Assembly: GCF_002104995.1 (NCBI RefSeq)
Contig: NW_024468257.1
Location: forward strand, 682,001-746,000
Length of the DNA: 64,000 nt
Reading direction: 5' to 3'
From: Linderina pennispora
Lineage: Eukaryota; Kickxellomycota; Kickxellomycetes; Kickxellales; Kickxellaceae
Notes under the pieces: model-generated
Told to the model about the DNA's origin: nothing
What the model saw: the letters and a program-made list of their open reading frames with translations, nothing else
Database searches by the model: none
Part shown: positions 32,881-47,388 of the stretch, piece by piece
Layout: every line of letters starts with the position of its first letter
How positions within the stretch are numbered: the stretch's first letter is position 1
Translations under genes and position numbers: made by a program

Positions 32881-34121
32881 TGTTCGGGTGGAAAGTGATG
32901 TCTGTCTTGTTTCTCACTGCGGCCAAAAGGACCGTGGCCATGTCGTGACAGAGGTCTGGGCTGTCTGGGCATTACGTTCCTCACACTGTCCATGTATTCT
33001 AGGATATAAGTGATTTGCTCAGCCATGTCACAATAGCACAGGTACTAGTGTAGGTTAACCGCATGTATATGAGTAGTAGTTCATATATATGGCAGACAGT
33101 ACCTAGGATGAATAAGTGGGGCGTCCACACTACGCTACATGTACATCTACTCAAATTTGCCTCCACCCTCAGCACGCAAAGCAACGGATTGGCGCAGGAA
33201 GGACTATGAACTGCTAAGCCATCCGCTGTCCACAATACAGGCTTGTTTGACAACCACAGGCTGCATTTCTGCTGCAGGCTCATGGGAATTCGGATGTCCA
33301 CAGCAGCTGCATTCAAACACTTTTTCGCACACTATGCCCTGCTCTCTACAATTGCTGCGGCTTTTGGCTCAGAGATGAACCACAGCTTTCTATCCTAACG
33401 TCTTTAAAAGGTCGCTACCAAACCAATCCCTTCTCTGCATATTTTCCGCACTCACTTTTCTATTACTCAACATAGCTTCTATGTCACCTTTAAGACAGAA
33501 ATATCGGTGCAATTGTGGGCCTACATATGTGGTATTGCATAGAGGAAAAGGGGTGTTGAGGGTACTCATTTTCAGTTGGTGGTTGAGGTGATGGAGTAGA
33601 GAAACCCGGTGATGATTTTAATGATGTTGGTTCTGAGGATGGCCCACACTGTCCCATTGGCATATATTTGACGTACTTTCGTATTCCATCAAATCGTCAT
33701 TGACCTTACCTACTCATGCCGCAACTAAGTCAACCTGTCTAGCGGAGAATGGTGGTACCATGAGCACAGCGTGCTAAAAATACCTTTACACTGCTTCATA
33801 CCTTGGCTGTAATGTCAATCGCAAACGACGAGAGCAAGTCTACACGATGTATGTTTTGGTAGGACTGCCCCGTCTTTTTATGCAAAAAGGCAGAGGTTGT
33901 TTATTAAAGAGTCAGGGAACAATGTGCTGGTTCTAAAAGTCACGGGTTTGGAGAGGTCGATCAGACCCATCATACATTGACCCCGTATTTTAGATTCACA
34001 TTTGGAACGGACTGGTTGGCTGCGCCGCTCTTTTGTGCAATCACCACCCCCTGCTCACTTTCCCCTTTCCTATTCTCTTATTTGGCTGGCAGCCCCTTCC
34101 ATATCTTCGTATATTTTCGCG
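32881..34121. other. intergenic divergent promoter region (1.2 kb)
   Basis: Separates the ABC transporter and RTF1, which are divergently transcribed. No gene recognised; several short frames without family features. Confidence 0.5.
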
Positions 34122-35657
34122 ATGGATAAGCTTGAGAACGATATTCTAGAGCTATTTGAGGATGATGGCGCTAGCGGCAGTCGCAATGACAGCCGCAGCA
34201 AGTCTCACAGTGGTCACAAGCGGCGCCGACACAGCCGCGATCGGCACAGCCCACGCAGGCACTCTCCGCCGCTCTGACTATTCAGGTTCCGACTCGAACA
34301 TGGATGTAGACAGTGATTCGAATCTGTCCGTTGCCGACAGTCGCACGGGTCGCGACGACGAACAGCCCTTGGACGAGTGGGGACCTGATCTCATGGGGGA
34401 CCAGAAGGACCGCAAATGGCTTGCGTCCCTCAACGAAGTCGAGCGTGAACGCATTTTGGCCGAGCGCCAAGAGAAGCGCGACTTGCTGGAGGAGCAACGC
34501 GAGCTGAAGATGAAACTCAAGGCAGGCAACCGTGGGCTGGATGATACCAGTAGGTCACGTAGTACCCGGTCAGACCGCTATGAGTCGTCGCGCTGGCGCA
34601 TTTTCGGATCTAAAGCGAGCCCGTGAGCGCCGCCGCCATGGTGACGGTGGGTGGACGCCTTCGGGAGACGAACTGGGGAGCGAGAGCGAGGACGACGGCG
34701 AGCCGCCAGCTACGCTGGATGAACTGCAAACAATTTGTCTGTCGCGTAACCAGATTGAAAAATGGCTGTTTTCACCGTTCTTTGCGGATACAGCGATCGG
34801 ATGTTTTACACGGATTGTGATTCGCGAGAGCGACTCGCACGGCGAATACAACTCGTACAAGATGATGGAGATTGTAGACGTGGTGCAAGGCCAGGGTCAG
34901 AATCAGCCTCCATACAGCGTTAACAAGACCCTGACAGACAAGTACCTGGTACTCAAGTATGGAGCACTTGAGCGCGACTACTCGATGGAGACCATTTCCA
35001 ATAGCCCGATCAAACTCGAGGAATTCAATAGCTGGGAGAGCGTGTTGCGCGCCTGACCGAATCCGCGAGCGCCCTACATCGTCGGACGTAGCAAGAAAGC
35101 GGGAGGCACTCGACAAGGCTAGCAGCTACCAGCTTACAGACAAGGATATCACTGATATGGTTAGCGAGCGCAACCGTCTTGCCCAGCTGGTTTCTTCTGG
35201 CACCACGCTGAACTCGGCACTTGAGCGTGCAAAGCTCCTGCAGCGCCGAATGGAGGCCCGCCAGAACAACAACTGGGAGATGATAGAGGAGATCGACAAG
35301 CGGCTGGAGGACCTCGCGAAGAACGGCACTGGCAAGTCTGACACTGCAGGCCCACGTACGACTGGTGGGAACAAGATCCTTCTGGCACCATCCACATCAT
35401 CTCGTCATGGAGCGCCGGACGGCACACACACGCCAGCCAGACGCAATAGGCTGCTGACACCGACACCCAGGAACATCGGCCAGCTCACAACATCTGGCGC
35501 TGGAGCCAGGCACGGCGAGACAAGCAGAGCCAACGGTTTCCCAACTGTGCCGCAGATCAGAGTGCCAGAGCTGTCGCTGAGATCCAAGACCACGCCTGGA
35601 TTTGTTGACATGATGGCCAAAAACGGCGGTTTTGACATGAGCTTCCTCCAGGTGTAG
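34122..35657 (+). CDS. RTF1: RNA polymerase-associated protein RTF1 (apparent frameshifts)
   Basis: Subunit of the Paf1 complex that travels with RNA polymerase II and is required for H2B ubiquitination and elongation. The ATG at 34122 starts MDKLENDILELFEDDG, typical of the family. An Arg/Ser region follows, then the conserved DEWGPDLMGDQKDRKWLASL and NEVERERILAERQEKRDLLE. The Plus3 domain runs from CLSRNQIEKWLFSPFF to TDKYLVLKYG. A C-terminal coiled coil (VSERNRLAQLVSSGTTLNSA) and a Ser/Thr-Pro-rich tail end at 35657. Three frame changes (about 34265, 34595, 35050) are each solved by dropping one base; the wrong frames end in stops shortly after. About 510 residues. No intron is needed. Confidence 0.92.
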
Positions 35658-35784
35658 CTGGTTTTTGAACCCATAGAGGTGGATATGAGCAACATGCGTG
35701 TGCCAGCTCGCATATTTTTTTACCAGCATCAACGCAGGATCCTTGACTTTTCCGAACACTCTATTTATAAGACTAAGGACATTT

Positions 35785-37515
35785 ATGTGTGGAATACAGC
35801 TGCTGATCCAGCGAAAGCAATATTTCTCCCCAGTGACGACTACACCAAGATCTGGGCAGAGCTGACCACAGCCAACAGCCGGCGAGGTACCAATCAATAG
35901 GAATGCTGTTGGATAGCTTTTAGAGAACATTCGCTAAACTGTATTGATATATAGGCCCAGACCAACATGGCGAAACGTCGCTGACCACAGTTTCAAAGAC
36001 ATACAGCTTGACGTTCGGTGCCCACGTATTGCATCTCCGCGGCCCCACTGCTCAGCCGCAACCTTTTACTTCCCCGCCAACGATGTGTTTTGCTGGAACG
36101 GCGAGGTATTTTCCGGTCTGCCCATCGGCGCCAACAACGATGGGCTCTTGCTGTTCGCCCGCATGCAGGAACTCAAGGTTGTCTCGGAAACGTTTATTCT
36201 CGATGCGTTGCGCGAGATTGAGGGGCCCTACGCCTTCGTGTATTTTGACCAGAAATCGCAAAAGCTGTGGTTCGCACGCGACTGTCTTGGCCGCCGGTCG
36301 TTGCTGATGCACACGTCTAAAGACGCGATTGTTCTGTCATCGGTGGCCAACGGCGGTGCGCAGGGGTTTTGGCGCGAAGTCTTGGCACAGACGGTCTACT
36401 GCATCGATCTAGCTAACGCCGAAGGCATGCAGAGGCTTGACGAAATAGATATTGCCGAATTCAACTGGGCGTACGCATCGGACGGAGATGCCAGCCTTCA
36501 GTTGCCATTCGATAGGGTCACGATGGATCTAGCCAACCAGACGACCCCTGTTGAGCCCTGCAACGACATTTCGCTGTTTCCGCGTGTTTCCAAATTCCAG
36601 CCGTTTATCGACGCGCTCGAACGCGAGTTAACCGAGGCGATTCGCTCACGCGTGTCTACCATCCCCCAACGTGGTGCCGCGGCACGCGTCGGAATACTGT
36701 TTTCCGGTGGCGTTGACTGTATCACGATCGCCGCACTCCTGACACGCATCTGGCCGAGGCACGAGCCAATCGAACTGTTCAACGTCGCATTTGAAAACCC
36801 ACGCCAGCTCAAGGCACACAAGACAGCCAGTGCATATGACGTGCCGGATCGCAAGACTGGGAGAGCCGGCTGGCTGGAGCTGTGCCAGATGGATCCGGGC
36901 CGCGACTGGCGGTTTGTCGAGGTCGATGTGCCATATGACCAGGTGCTTGAGCATAAGCAGCACATCTGCCAGCTGCTGGTTCCGTCGGACACCGTCATGG
37001 ACCTCAGCATTGGCATGGCCATTTGGTTCGCCAGCCGCGGCCACGGCAGTTTGGTTGAAAAGGACAGTGGATCCAGATCGCCGTATGTCGGCCAGGCCCG
37101 CGTGCTGCTGCTGGGCATGGGCGCTGACGAGCAGCTCGGTGGGTATTCGAGGCACCGTGCTGCATGGGAACGCGGACAGTGGGAGGACCTGGGTCGTGAG
37201 ATCCGCGTTGATGTCGAACGCATTGCCACCCGCAACCTGGGCCGCGATGACCGCATCGTCTCGGATAACAGCAAGGAGTCAAGGTACCCGTTCCTGGCTG
37301 CAAACGTGGTTAGGCTTTTATCATCCACACCATTGGACCGCAAAATGGATATGCGCTATGCTCGCGGCATAGGTGAGAAGCTGCTGCTGCGGCTGCTCGC
37401 ATACCAGCTAGGTCTCACCAATGCCAGCACACTGGCCAAACGTGCGATTCAATTCGGTGCCCGCACAGCCAAGATGGAGACGGGCAGCACCAAGGGCCAC
37501 ACCCGTTTGCAATAG
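35785..37515 (+). CDS. asparagine synthetase domain protein, ASNSD1 type
   Basis: Protein with an N-terminal class II glutamine amidotransferase domain and a C-terminal asparagine-synthetase (PP-loop) domain, as in ASNSD1. The ATG at 35785 gives MCGIQLLIQRKQYFSP, placing the catalytic Cys at position 2. Exon 1 ends at 35886 (GTACCA donor). A 68-nt intron (35887..35954) leads to GPDQHGETSLTT and FGAHVLHLRG. Two frame changes are needed (near 35835 and 36075). Downstream, CWNGEVFSG, the PP-loop VGILFSGGVDCITIAALL and LLLGMGADEQLGGYSRHRA are clear. The precise reaction of ASNSD1 proteins is not established. About 540 residues. Confidence 0.85.
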
Positions 37516-37660
37516 AATCTTCACATCCACTCGCACACATACATGCGGCCGCACACAAAATACTATTTGAACATTTGACAAAGTGCTTCCCGTATTCGTG
37601 TTTAAAAAGAAACAAGAACCGAAATTTTTGTTTGCTTCAAAGGCTCCAACGAAAAACAGC

Positions 37661-38404
37661 TTAGATGAAACCGATCTACATGTAATATAGACATGTGCAT
37701 ATGCAAGTTAGTAATATGACCATTCAGGGCATCACAGGCAACAGGCAGCAAGAGTGCGAGCCAGCCGGATTCTTACCTTGTTAGCGACGTCGAGGGCATC
37801 GACATCAGCGGGGAGGCGGATGTAGGCCTTCTTGACACCATCGGGGCGGACCAGGGTGTTGATCTTGGCGGCATCCACGTCATACAGCTTCTTGACGGCA
37901 TCCTTGATGTGACGCTTGTTGGCACGGACATCAACGAGGAAGACGAGGGTGTTGTTGTCCTCAATCTTCTTCATGGCAGTCTCGGTGTTGAGCGGCTGCC
38001 TCAGGACGCTGTACTGGTCGAGGGTGGCCAGGCGGTTGACAGCCTTGCGCTGGTACTGCGGGTTGCGCGCAAGACGCAGGGTCTTGGGCAGGCGGAAGGT
38101 GACCGAGGTGCGGACCTTCTTGACCTTCTGACCGTTGGTGCCCTTAAGAGCAGCCTTGCGAGCGGCCTGAGCCTTAGAAGAAGCTACAATGTTGAATACG
38201 GAGGGGAAATGCCGGTCGTGCCGAGTTTCAGTTTCCAAGGTCCAAATTTAACGATAGATTCCCTCAATTGTCCGCCATTTCCCGGAACTATTTTTCCGCG
38301 ACCATCCAATTGCCGGATTCGCGTAGAGTCCATTTTTCGCCATCCTCGTATCCATCGGCGCATGGATTCGCTGTCCAGTGACGCTTACCGTTGGCGGGCG
38401 ACAT
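37661..38404 (-). CDS. 60S ribosomal protein uL23 (L25), three exons
   Basis: Large-subunit ribosomal protein at the polypeptide exit tunnel, a docking site for nascent-chain factors. Exons (minus strand): 38404..38389 (16 nt, MSPAN), 38183..37777, and 37675..37661 (15 nt, IGFI and stop). Intron 1 (205 nt) has a GTAAGC donor and TTGTAG acceptor. Intron 2 (101 nt) has GTAAGA, a perfect TACTAAC branch site and an ATGTAG acceptor. The product is 145 residues with [39 protein letters not shown] and the ending [12 protein letters not shown], which matches the family's [12 protein letters not shown]. Reading straight through exon 2 gives a wrong tail, so the last intron is well supported. Confidence 0.95.
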
Positions 38405-39253
38405 GTCGAAATGCGTAAATTCAGAAATTCGCTGAAGTAGAAAGGGCGTGTCGTTTGGTTCCTCGTACTGGTGCCGTCTTTACCCTCTTGCCTGGCCTAT
38501 TCGCTGTCGCTAGCAGCAGCGGCTGGGTTAATCCTGGTGCGTTTGATATGCTGGCGACCCCTGATTATGATCATATGATTATATCAGTGGGTTATCATGC
38601 CTCCTGGTTGGAGTGCGATGTTCGCTGTGCCCGCCACCCAACCTTTTCTCTGGCCAAGCCCGACTATCCAGCCGTAGCAACATGGAATGCACTGAACTCC
38701 GAGGCACCTGCTTGCGTAATCGCTAATGGGGACCACGGCTATTCATTCAACCACGGCAACAAAGGCGAGCTCGGTGAAACAGCCTCCACCAAGAATAGCA
38801 CCAGCGACGCGTAAGCATGCGGCAGCCATTGCTGCGGCAGATGGCAAATGCCACAGCCTCCCAGACCGCCTGGAATAAAATCTAGAAATAGTCTGGATAA
38901 ACTCTTTGGCCGCGTAAAGTTAGTATGGATGTAGCTCAGACCAGCCCATTGCGAGTGTGTCGATCTCGTGCCAAGAGAAATCATCGGTGCCGCAGGTCGC
39001 CCCAACTTACCCCTGGGCCATTTTTGCCCGGTTGGGCCGCAGCTCTGGAATGCAGTAAGCTGCTGAGTAACCCGTGCCGCCCGTGCATGCAACGTGCGCG
39101 TTCGGACTTTCCAATCTGTTCCAGAGTCAGGAATGGGTAGTGTGGGAATCTAGGCGGCTGGAACACACCGAGTATATAAACCCCAAGCGACAGGACTGCC
39201 TCTACCGACCCACCATCAAACACAAGCAACACAGTTCTTACGCCAACATCAAA
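38405..39253. other. divergent promoter region of uL23 and the 39.25-kb gene
   Basis: A 119-codon plus-strand open frame here (from a TTG near 38455) has no family features and overlaps the uL23 promoter, so it is not called. The rest is promoter-like sequence. Confidence 0.5.
39173..39180 (+). promoter_or_regulatory. TATA box of the small gene at 39254
   Basis: TATATAAA 74-81 bases upstream of the ATG at 39254, at a spacing like that of the histone TATA boxes in this window. Confidence 0.55.
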
Positions 39254-39460
39254 ATGTCCTTCTCCAAGTTCTTCAAGTCGAACAAGTCGGCCAAGTCCAC
39301 GCCAGCCAGCTCTGCCTCCAGCACCCCTGCTACCTCTGCTGCCGTTACCCCGCGTGCTTCGATCGAGATGTTCCCCAACCACGACGACCCAATGGTTGCC
39401 TTTGAAAGGCTACGCAACGAGCACCCTACTATCGTCATGCCCATCACGTACCTCCACTGA
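39254..39460 (+). CDS. small Ser/Ala/Thr-rich protein, unknown
   Basis: A 68-residue open frame with a good start context (CAAAATG) behind a TATA box. The N terminus is basic (MSFSKFFKSNKSAKS), the middle is Ser/Ala/Thr/Pro-rich and probably disordered, and the last 30 residues (IEMFPNHDDPMVAFERLR, ending TIVMPITYLH) look like a short helix plus conserved-type tail. Codon use is GC-biased at third positions, like neighbouring expressed genes. No family recognised. Confidence 0.6.
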   Translation: MSFSKFFKSNKSAKSTPASSASSTPATSAAVTPRASIEMFPNHDDPMVAFERLRNEHPTIVMPITYLH

Positions 39461-39870
39461 GTACACTTGATGAGGCCCATGGCCTCTGCGCTTTACTCCG
39501 GTCTTGCTTTTTGTAAATATCGAAAAGACCATTTCACATTCAGATAGGAATACAAATAGATAGCATCAAAATATGTTTTGAACATTGGATTAAAACTGAA
39601 CACTTCAACAAGCTAATCACAGAACATGGCTGTATGTAGAGCCGTCAGTACCGCTGCTACTTGGCACTAACCTCCAGAGTTGCCGGCTAACCACCCTATC
39701 GGGATGTAGCATTGTACGGGGATCAAGGCTAGCGATATAGAGGGAGAAATCAGCGCCCTGCTTGGTTGGCTCCAGACACATGTATGTGACATCAAGTATG
39801 TAGTCTTCGAGAACTTTTTGTCAACATCGACCGCCGATGGATTGTTTCTACCTTTGACAGTCAATTCGTC

Positions 39871-40149
39871 CTAGTTCCCCTCTCTGCGCACAGCCCAGAT
39901 ATTTGTCTGGCCGCTCTGTGGGTTCATGAGAGGCAGCGAGAAACCGACCAATACTTGGCTGGTGTCGCTAGGTATGTTGGACAAGTAAATAAACCCCACA
40001 TTTCCCAGTATTGTGTTAAAACTCTTCCCGCTCAGTTCGATCGAGGCACCCTTTGTCGCGGTAAGCTTATAGCTGACACTTGTCAGTGGTAGAGCAAATG
40101 TGGTCATGGTGGTGGCGAGGAAAGCAGTGCTTGTAGCGAAGAACTTCAT
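39871..40149 (-). CDS. secreted protein, unknown; 3' end uncertain
   Basis: The ATG at 40149 opens a clear signal peptide (MKFFATSTAFLATTMTTFAL). The mature part has beta-rich, hydrophobic-alternating segments (VSYKLTATKGASIEL, NVGFIYLSNIPSD, VLVGFSLPLM) suggesting a small beta-sandwich or trefoil. The frame stops at 39871 after 92 residues. Downstream minus-strand frames to about 39600 (for example DFSLYIASLDPR) read like a continuation, so an intron or a frame error may hide a longer protein. A TATATAA element (about 40234..40240) lies 85-91 bases upstream of the ATG. No family recognised. Confidence 0.5.
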   Translation of the reverse strand: MKFFATSTAFLATTMTTFALPLTSVSYKLTATKGASIELSGKSFNTILGNVGFIYLSNIPSDTSQVLVGFSLPLMNPQSGQTNIWAVRREGN

Positions 40150-40897
40150 TTGTGATTTTGTGACTAGTGTCATCTAAGTAATTGCTTGTTGGGATCTGTT
40201 GTTTGATGCTGGACCTAGGGCATTGTCTCGCCTTATATAATGAGGCTGGACAAGTATTTTATAAAGGCAATGTGTATTCTAGATTGAATATACCGGTGTC
40301 AAAGGCTGTCAGCTATGCTAGAGCATGGTCGACAAGGTTGTCCATATCCTATCAGGATATCAACGATGTATTTTTATATCTGTCGGTATGGCTGCCCTTG
40401 CGCTTGAAAGGCTGCTAAATAACCAACTCCCTGCTGCCCTAGAACAATGTAATGAAGTTTATTTGGTATTCTGACCACAAACACATTTTATTAATGGCAC
40501 GCATTGTCTTGGGCAAACGACACAAGCATGACTTTTTGTTGTATATTCGGAATAAACTAGACGTCCAACACCCACACAATATGCGAGAGGTGGTTGCTGG
40601 TAATATTTTGAGTCAGTATACAGCTGACAAAGAGACACTATTTCTACCATTGATAGCTGCTAGATGCTGGAAAAAGAGGATTAAGGACCTGTTGTATTCA
40701 AATCGCTGTTTTCCTTGAAGAGCTGAATTCATAATGGGTGTTTGTCGCTTATAGCATGCTCTTGGTATACAAATACAACCTCACCAGGCGACTCGCTATT
40801 CCAATAGCACTGTGCATACACCAGTCTGTCCCATTCAGAGAACGTCATATACTCGCCGACGCAGCAGATCTGAAGGCACTCCACATGATCTGGCAGC
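40150..40897. other. no gene called
   Basis: AT-rich. A minus-strand stretch at about 40745-40920 encodes VECLQICCVGEYMTFSEWDR and more in an open frame and may belong with the disrupted gene to its right or with a small Cys-containing family, but boundaries cannot be set. Confidence 0.35.
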
Positions 40898-41843
40898 TCA
40901 GCAGATCAGCGTATTTCGCCATCGTAGCTCTTTGTGCAGTATAGACACTGGCCATTGTGCTTCAGATACATGATACCCTTGATAGGTTTCGCATGTAAAC
41001 CCAGAACCAGGGCCGCTGTTACATATGAGCAAGCCTTGATCCATGTCGATAAAGTAGTCGTCTGGACTTGTCCTCAGCATCGCTGTCATCAACATCAGTA
41101 TTATCATCCGCAGCTTTGAACACTGTAAAGTAGAACGACTCACCATCCAGTATCTTGTTTCCGTGTGTATCCTTCAGTCTGAATTCGCCATTTGGCAAGC
41201 GCTTGTTTGACTGGCGCTCCATAAGCAACCCATCGATGTTGTGGTACTTATCGACTATATCGATACCCGCAATGATATCTTCGACAAAGCCGTACTTGAA
41301 GTTTCCAGAGAATGAGTAGCTGCAACTCGTGTCGTTGGAGTCAAAGCACTTGTAGGTAATGCCCATATACACCATAAAATAATGGCTTGTAACATCCGTC
41401 GGTATTTTTTGGTTATCTCAGCGAACTTTTTCGATATTGTAATCCTTGAAGGGGATAAACACTGCTTGACTATTCATAAGCTAGTTCTCTAGACGATCGA
41501 TGGTTTAGTTGTAGACAAAATAGACAAGTGATATCACATCTATGCGCTTGAGTCCATTTCTAACAGATAAGAAGGCCCAGGCAGCTTCAGACCAAGCTCC
41601 ATTTGCGGCTTTCTCACTGATGTAGTTTTGAGAGATATAGTCGCATTTCAGCGGACCGTTCCCAACATTGTGGAGAAGAAAGTGGACATTCTCAAGCACA
41701 ATAAATGGCTCCCTGGACGATACTCTGCCTCGCAACCGCCTGCTGCTCTGTCTACACACTGATGGAACTCGATTTTTTGTCGTAAAAGCACAGTTAGATA
41801 TAATCGCAGGTCGATGTGAGCAGGAATAAAAGCAGTGAAGCAT
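40898..41843 (-). pseudogene. disrupted unrecognised coding region
   Basis: Several minus-strand pieces that could be one gene: 41843..41505 (VLENVHFLLHNVGNGPLKCD and after), then 41404..about 41060 (HYFMVYMGITYKCFDSN, then FSGNFKYGFVEDIIAGIDIV). After dropping one base near 41065, DDYFIDMDQGLLICNSG and CETYQGYHVSEAQWPVSI follow, to about 40930. The pieces are polar, beta-rich and contain Cys and Gly, as in secreted or surface proteins, but no family is recognised. It may be a decayed gene, or an intact multi-exon gene with sequence errors. Confidence 0.3.
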
Positions 41844-42619
41844 GGTAGATTAGTTCAAGATAAGACAGCAGTAATGAAAGAAACTGAGGTCACTGGGAAA
41901 AATAGGCCAAATTGTCTGAGTTTTTGATAGCCATCAGAAAGCAGATTCATGCTGCGGATCTTTGATGGGATTCCAGGTTTCGGACACCACTACTGAATAG
42001 ACAATTCCCAATCAGAAAATAAATTGCGATCAATACCGATTTGATTGTTTCTGTGGCATATTCAGCTCGCTGATGGCTCGACTCGATTTTCCTGTGCTTC
42101 GACTCGGTAAGGGTGCATGATGTCTGCTTCAAGACGCTATCTAGCACGTATCATCGGCAAAATCTAGTGCTTTTAGCATGGAGCTAGATAACACTAATGT
42201 GCTGACCAATACAGAGAGGTGTCTAATGGAAAAAAAGCTAGATCTCCTGAGGTCCAATTGTCGTTGGTGTAAATGTTTGCATCAAATGTACTTGATCATG
42301 TACATAAATATAATACACATTTTAGACAAAAACACGCATTTCAACGTAAACACTACAATCGCCACCAAACACCATCAAAACAAGGCACACTAGACCCACC
42401 GTAACCCGAACTGAACCCCCTCACCAATTTAAAGTCCAAGGAGTGCTTCTTTCTTTCGAATAGCCACTGCGCCTAATCATCACAGCTTCCACCAGGATGC
42501 TGAGAACCAAAATCAGCCATTCTGCTCTCCTGCACAAAAACCAAAAATAACACGTCACCAGCCAATCACCCTTTTATTTTTCCCTTTCACTGTTCCAGAT
42601 CACAATACTATTGGCATCT
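41844..42619. other. intergenic, nothing recognised
   Basis: AT-rich DNA upstream of AOS1. Short frames only. Confidence 0.5.
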
Positions 42620-45463
<2,844 letters not shown>

Positions 45464-45831
45464 ACGCCTTATTAAAATACTTCCATACTATTCTGTATAA
45501 TAACTTTGTTTCTAGGGGGCTGAGGGCCTCCCGGAAACGGTCGCTTCAAATAAAGTGGCGATTACTTTTTTCTCCTGTGCAATGTATGCGGTAGAGGGAT
45601 TGGCCCTTTAGAGGTTTACTTGGCAAGGAGCCATGTGGGTCCGGGCTGGCAGGGCGGGGGTTTGCGGTGTATGGAGGAGGCCGATGGCTCCGGCTGGGGC
45701 TCCAGTGCACGGACATGCAAAAAGGCTTTTCCCTCGTGACAAGGCAGATCCTGTCGCCTGTGGCTCCTGAATAAATAGGTGGGTTTCGCCGGAGCATTTT
45801 TCTTTTCTTCACTTCAAGCACGTATAGCAAC
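45464..45831. other. intergenic between H4 and SDR
   Basis: H4 3' flank and SDR promoter. No other feature recognised. Confidence 0.6.
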
Positions 45832-46641
45832 ATGGATATCAACTCGCTCTTCTCAGTCAAGGACAAGGTGGTGGTGATCACAGGCGGCGGCAGCGGCATC
45901 GGGCTAATGATCTCGACGGCATTTGTCAAGAACGGCGCCAAAGTATACATAACCAGCCGCAAAGCCAAGGTTCTGGAGACAGCCGCCGCCGAGCTCACCA
46001 AGATGGGCCCTGGCCAATGCATCGCCTTGCCGTGCGACCTGCAGAACCTGGACAAGACCTTGGAGCTCGCGCAGACAATCGGGTCTTTGGAGCCTTCCAG
46101 GCATCGACGTGCTTATCAACAACTCTGGGGCGACCTGGGGCGAGCCGTCGTTCGCCGACTATCCCAGACAAGGCGTGGACGAAGCTTCTGACCCTGAACG
46201 TCCAGCGCGTGTTCTCGTTGACGCAGCAGCTTTTGCCGCTGCTGGAGCGGCGGGCCACAGGCCGACTCTCCTGCGCGCATCATCAACATCGGCTCGGTGG
46301 ATGGGTTGCGGGTGCCGGCGCTGATCACGCCTGCGTATGCGGCGTCCAAGGCGGCTGTGCATCATCTGACAAGGGTGCTGGCAGCGAATCTGGGCGGCAA
46401 GCATGTCACGGCGAATGCGATTGCGCCGGGCCCGTTCCAGTCGCATATGATGGCGGCGACGCTGAAGAACGCGCAGGACGCGATTGTGTCGCGGATTCCT
46501 ATGGGCAGGATTGGACGGCCCGAGGACATGGGCGCGATGTGCGTGTTCCTGGCCAGCCATGGCGGCTCGTATATCAATGGGACCGTGATTCCTGTCGATG
46601 GCGGCGCGATCATTGCCAATCAGACATACGCTCACTTGTGA
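45832..46641 (+). CDS. short-chain dehydrogenase/reductase, RhlG/FabG-like (apparent frameshifts)
   Basis: NAD(P)-dependent oxidoreductase of the classical SDR fold, about 268 residues. The cofactor motif is VVVITGGGSGIGLMIS (about 13-28). After a dropped base near 46100 comes DVLINNSGATWGEP (NNSG). After another near 46165 come KAWTKLLTLNVQRVFS and LTQQLLPLLE. After a third near 46265 come IINIGSVDG, the catalytic YxxxK in PAYAASKAAVHHL, and the C-terminal GRIGRPEDMGAM and GGSYINGTVIPVDGG. It resembles rhamnolipid-pathway ketoreductase (RhlG) annotations, but the substrate cannot be inferred. All catalytic residues are present. Confidence 0.88.
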
Positions 46642-46938
46642 ATGCTCCACTCTGTCAGAAAAAAAAAGCGATCGTCGTTATCTTTACTGGCCATTTTTGT
46701 GCGGCGATAAATTCCAGCTGCGACATGGGAAAAAATGCCTGCTTTGTGTTTGCGGGCTGGCGCTAATTTCACTCTGTTCGGCGGCATTTGGACAAGGGTT
46801 AGTGAAACTGGCCGCTCCACCCGGGTGTCGCTTTAAAAATTTTTCAACTGAGATTTTATAAAACCGCCAGCGTCCTCCATTGTTTTTTATCAGTCACCTC
46901 TCACCTCTCTTTCAGCTTTCCTCATACTACATACAAAA

Positions 46939-47388
46939 ATGTCGTTCCGCATTCTCTCAAAGGCCTTTGTCGCGCAGCGCGTCGCCGTGTCCCCCATGTT
47001 CGCCCGGTTCTACGCGACCAAGAAGTTCACCGAGTCGCACGAGTGGGTGGAGGTCGAGAACGGCATTGCCACTGTCGGCATCACCGACTACGCCCAGCAC
47101 GCGCTCGGCGATGTCGTCTATGCTGAGGTTCCGGAGGTCGGCGACTCGTTCGAGCTCGGTGACTCGGTTGGCGTCGTTGAGTCCGTCAAGTCCTCCTCGG
47201 ACATTGTCACGCCCGTGTCTGGCGAGGTTGTCGAGGCCAACGAGGCCGTCACTGCCAACACCAAGCTGATCAACAAGGCCGCCGAGACCGATGCCTGGCT
47301 GTACAAGATCAAGCTGTCCAACGAGGAGGAGCTCGGCCAGCTGCTGGACAAGGACGCCTACGCTAAGCTCACCGAGGGTGAGCACTAA
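46939..47388 (+). CDS. GCV3: glycine cleavage system H protein, mitochondrial
   Basis: Lipoyl-carrier protein of the mitochondrial glycine decarboxylase complex. The 149-residue protein starts with an Arg/Ser/Ala-rich targeting peptide (MSFRILSKAFVAQRVAVSPM...ARFYA). The H-protein fold follows: KFTESHEWVEVENGIATVGI, DYAQHALGDVVYAEVPEVG, and the lipoylation lysine in GVVESVKSSSDIVTPVSGEV. C-terminal: INKAAETDAWLYKIKL. Intronless, with strongly GC-biased third positions. A TATAAAA element occurs about 85 bases upstream. Confidence 0.96.
   Translation: MSFRILSKAFVAQRVAVSPMFARFYATKKFTESHEWVEVENGIATVGITDYAQHALGDVVYAEVPEVGDSFELGDSVGVVESVKSSSDIVTPVSGEVVEANEAVTANTKLINKAAETDAWLYKIKLSNEEELGQLLDKDAYAKLTEGEH

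Noticed and set aside
34122-35657. RTF1 as a true pseudogene
   Set aside because: It is an essential-type gene with every conserved block retained; each break is a single base and the same kind of break occurs throughout the window.
38455-38814. 119-codon plus-strand frame
   Set aside because: It begins at a TTG, has no family features and overlaps the uL23 promoter region.
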